Shown here: piece by piece, positions 63,644-64,000 of the stretch
Layout: each line of letters begins with the position of its first letter
Position numbering within the stretch: the first letter of the stretch is position 1
Assembly: GCA_947184155.2 (NCBI GenBank)
Contig: CAMXCT020001137.1
Span: 80,001 to 144,000, forward strand
Reading direction: 5' to 3'
Origin: Cladocopium goreaui
Lineage: Eukaryota > Sar > Dinophyceae > Suessiales > Symbiodiniaceae
Length of the DNA: 64,000 nt
Notes under the pieces: generated by a model
Told to the model about the DNA's origin: nothing
Seen by the model: the letters and a program-made list of their open reading frames with translations, nothing else
Databases searched by the model: none
Position numbers and translations under genes: made by a program

Positions 63644-64000
63644 GCTCGGAGATTTACAGATGCTTCAAAAGCGGCTTGCGGTGTTCAGATTTACAGTTCC
63701 TGTGGAGAATCCCGACATCGGCATTCCTGCAAAGGGGAATCGTCGATGTTTGCGCTTCCAGACTCCAGACTTGCAGTTGCAAATCCAAGATGAGGATTTG
63801 ACGTATGTTTAAATCCCCGCGCCCCATCTTCAATGTTGGACGGAGGCTTAAATGTTGCAGTTTCACCTTTTGAACTGATAGCCATCAAAAAGAAATTTTG
63901 CCTCAGGTCACATCCTCAAATTGGAATTCACTTCTTAGTTGCAACAGTTTGTGGTTGGCCCTTGTGTGCTTCGTTTCTTGTTTTCTGATGAACGTGACAG
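63644..64000. other. window end, no gene recognised
   Basis: A plus frame of 67 codons (63609-63812) and minus frames lack motifs. Confidence 0.4.

Overview
The window looks like nuclear DNA of a dinoflagellate, probably a relative of Symbiodinium or Polarella. That is an inference. It rests on gag-like proteins with Lys-Gly-rich linkers, Copia and DIRS-type retroelements, reverse transcriptases joined to methyltransferase-like domains, and a 14-base match to the 3' part of the conserved dinoflagellate spliced leader. I recognise no rRNA, tRNA or conserved housekeeping gene. Nearly everything that can be identified is mobile DNA or genes broken by it.

Layout. 1-5.5 kb is gene-poor. 6.5-10.8 kb is minisatellites plus two copies of a poly(A)-ended retroposon. 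10.8-18.7 kb is a mobile element with split direct repeats in the order A1 - ORFs - B1 - A2 - B2. It carries a compact minus-strand set of unfamiliar ORFs (P-loop protein, coiled-coil protein, hydrophobic protein, small acidic protein) and no reverse transcriptase or recombinase that I can see. 18.7-24.2 kb is a decayed Copia element, minus strand, cut off inside its reverse transcriptase. 25.7-31.5 kb is a decayed DIRS-like element with gag-like, methyltransferase-like, reverse transcriptase and RNase H parts. 32.1-41.5 kb is a plus-strand group of large coding stretches: two proteins of unknown function, then a very large frameshifted gene with a DxD region and an SF1-type helicase domain.

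That large gene is interrupted at 41,554 by an 18.7-kb LTR retrotransposon (41,555-60,251; 1.65-kb LTRs, AAAAT target duplication, primer-binding site, polypurine tract). This element shows no recognisable pol gene. A DIRS element (43,605-52,204), with tyrosine recombinase, CCCH gag, methyltransferase-like/RT and RNase H, sits inside the LTR element. The broken gene resumes in frame at 60,257, so three levels of nesting can be read. 62.0-63.6 kb is a minus-strand retroposon with a 20-bp target duplication and a coiled-coil ORF; it is the longer relative of the copies near 9.4-10.8 kb.

The three DIRS-like elements share one plan: split direct repeats, an internal B1/A2 junction that for two of them equals the joined outer termini, and a short inverted repeat across that junction (17, 9 and 10 bp). 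The 10.8-18.7 kb member has this plan with none of the usual replication genes and is the best candidate for something undescribed. Many coding regions contain frameshifts but few in-frame stops, so either recent decay or indel errors in the assembly could explain them.
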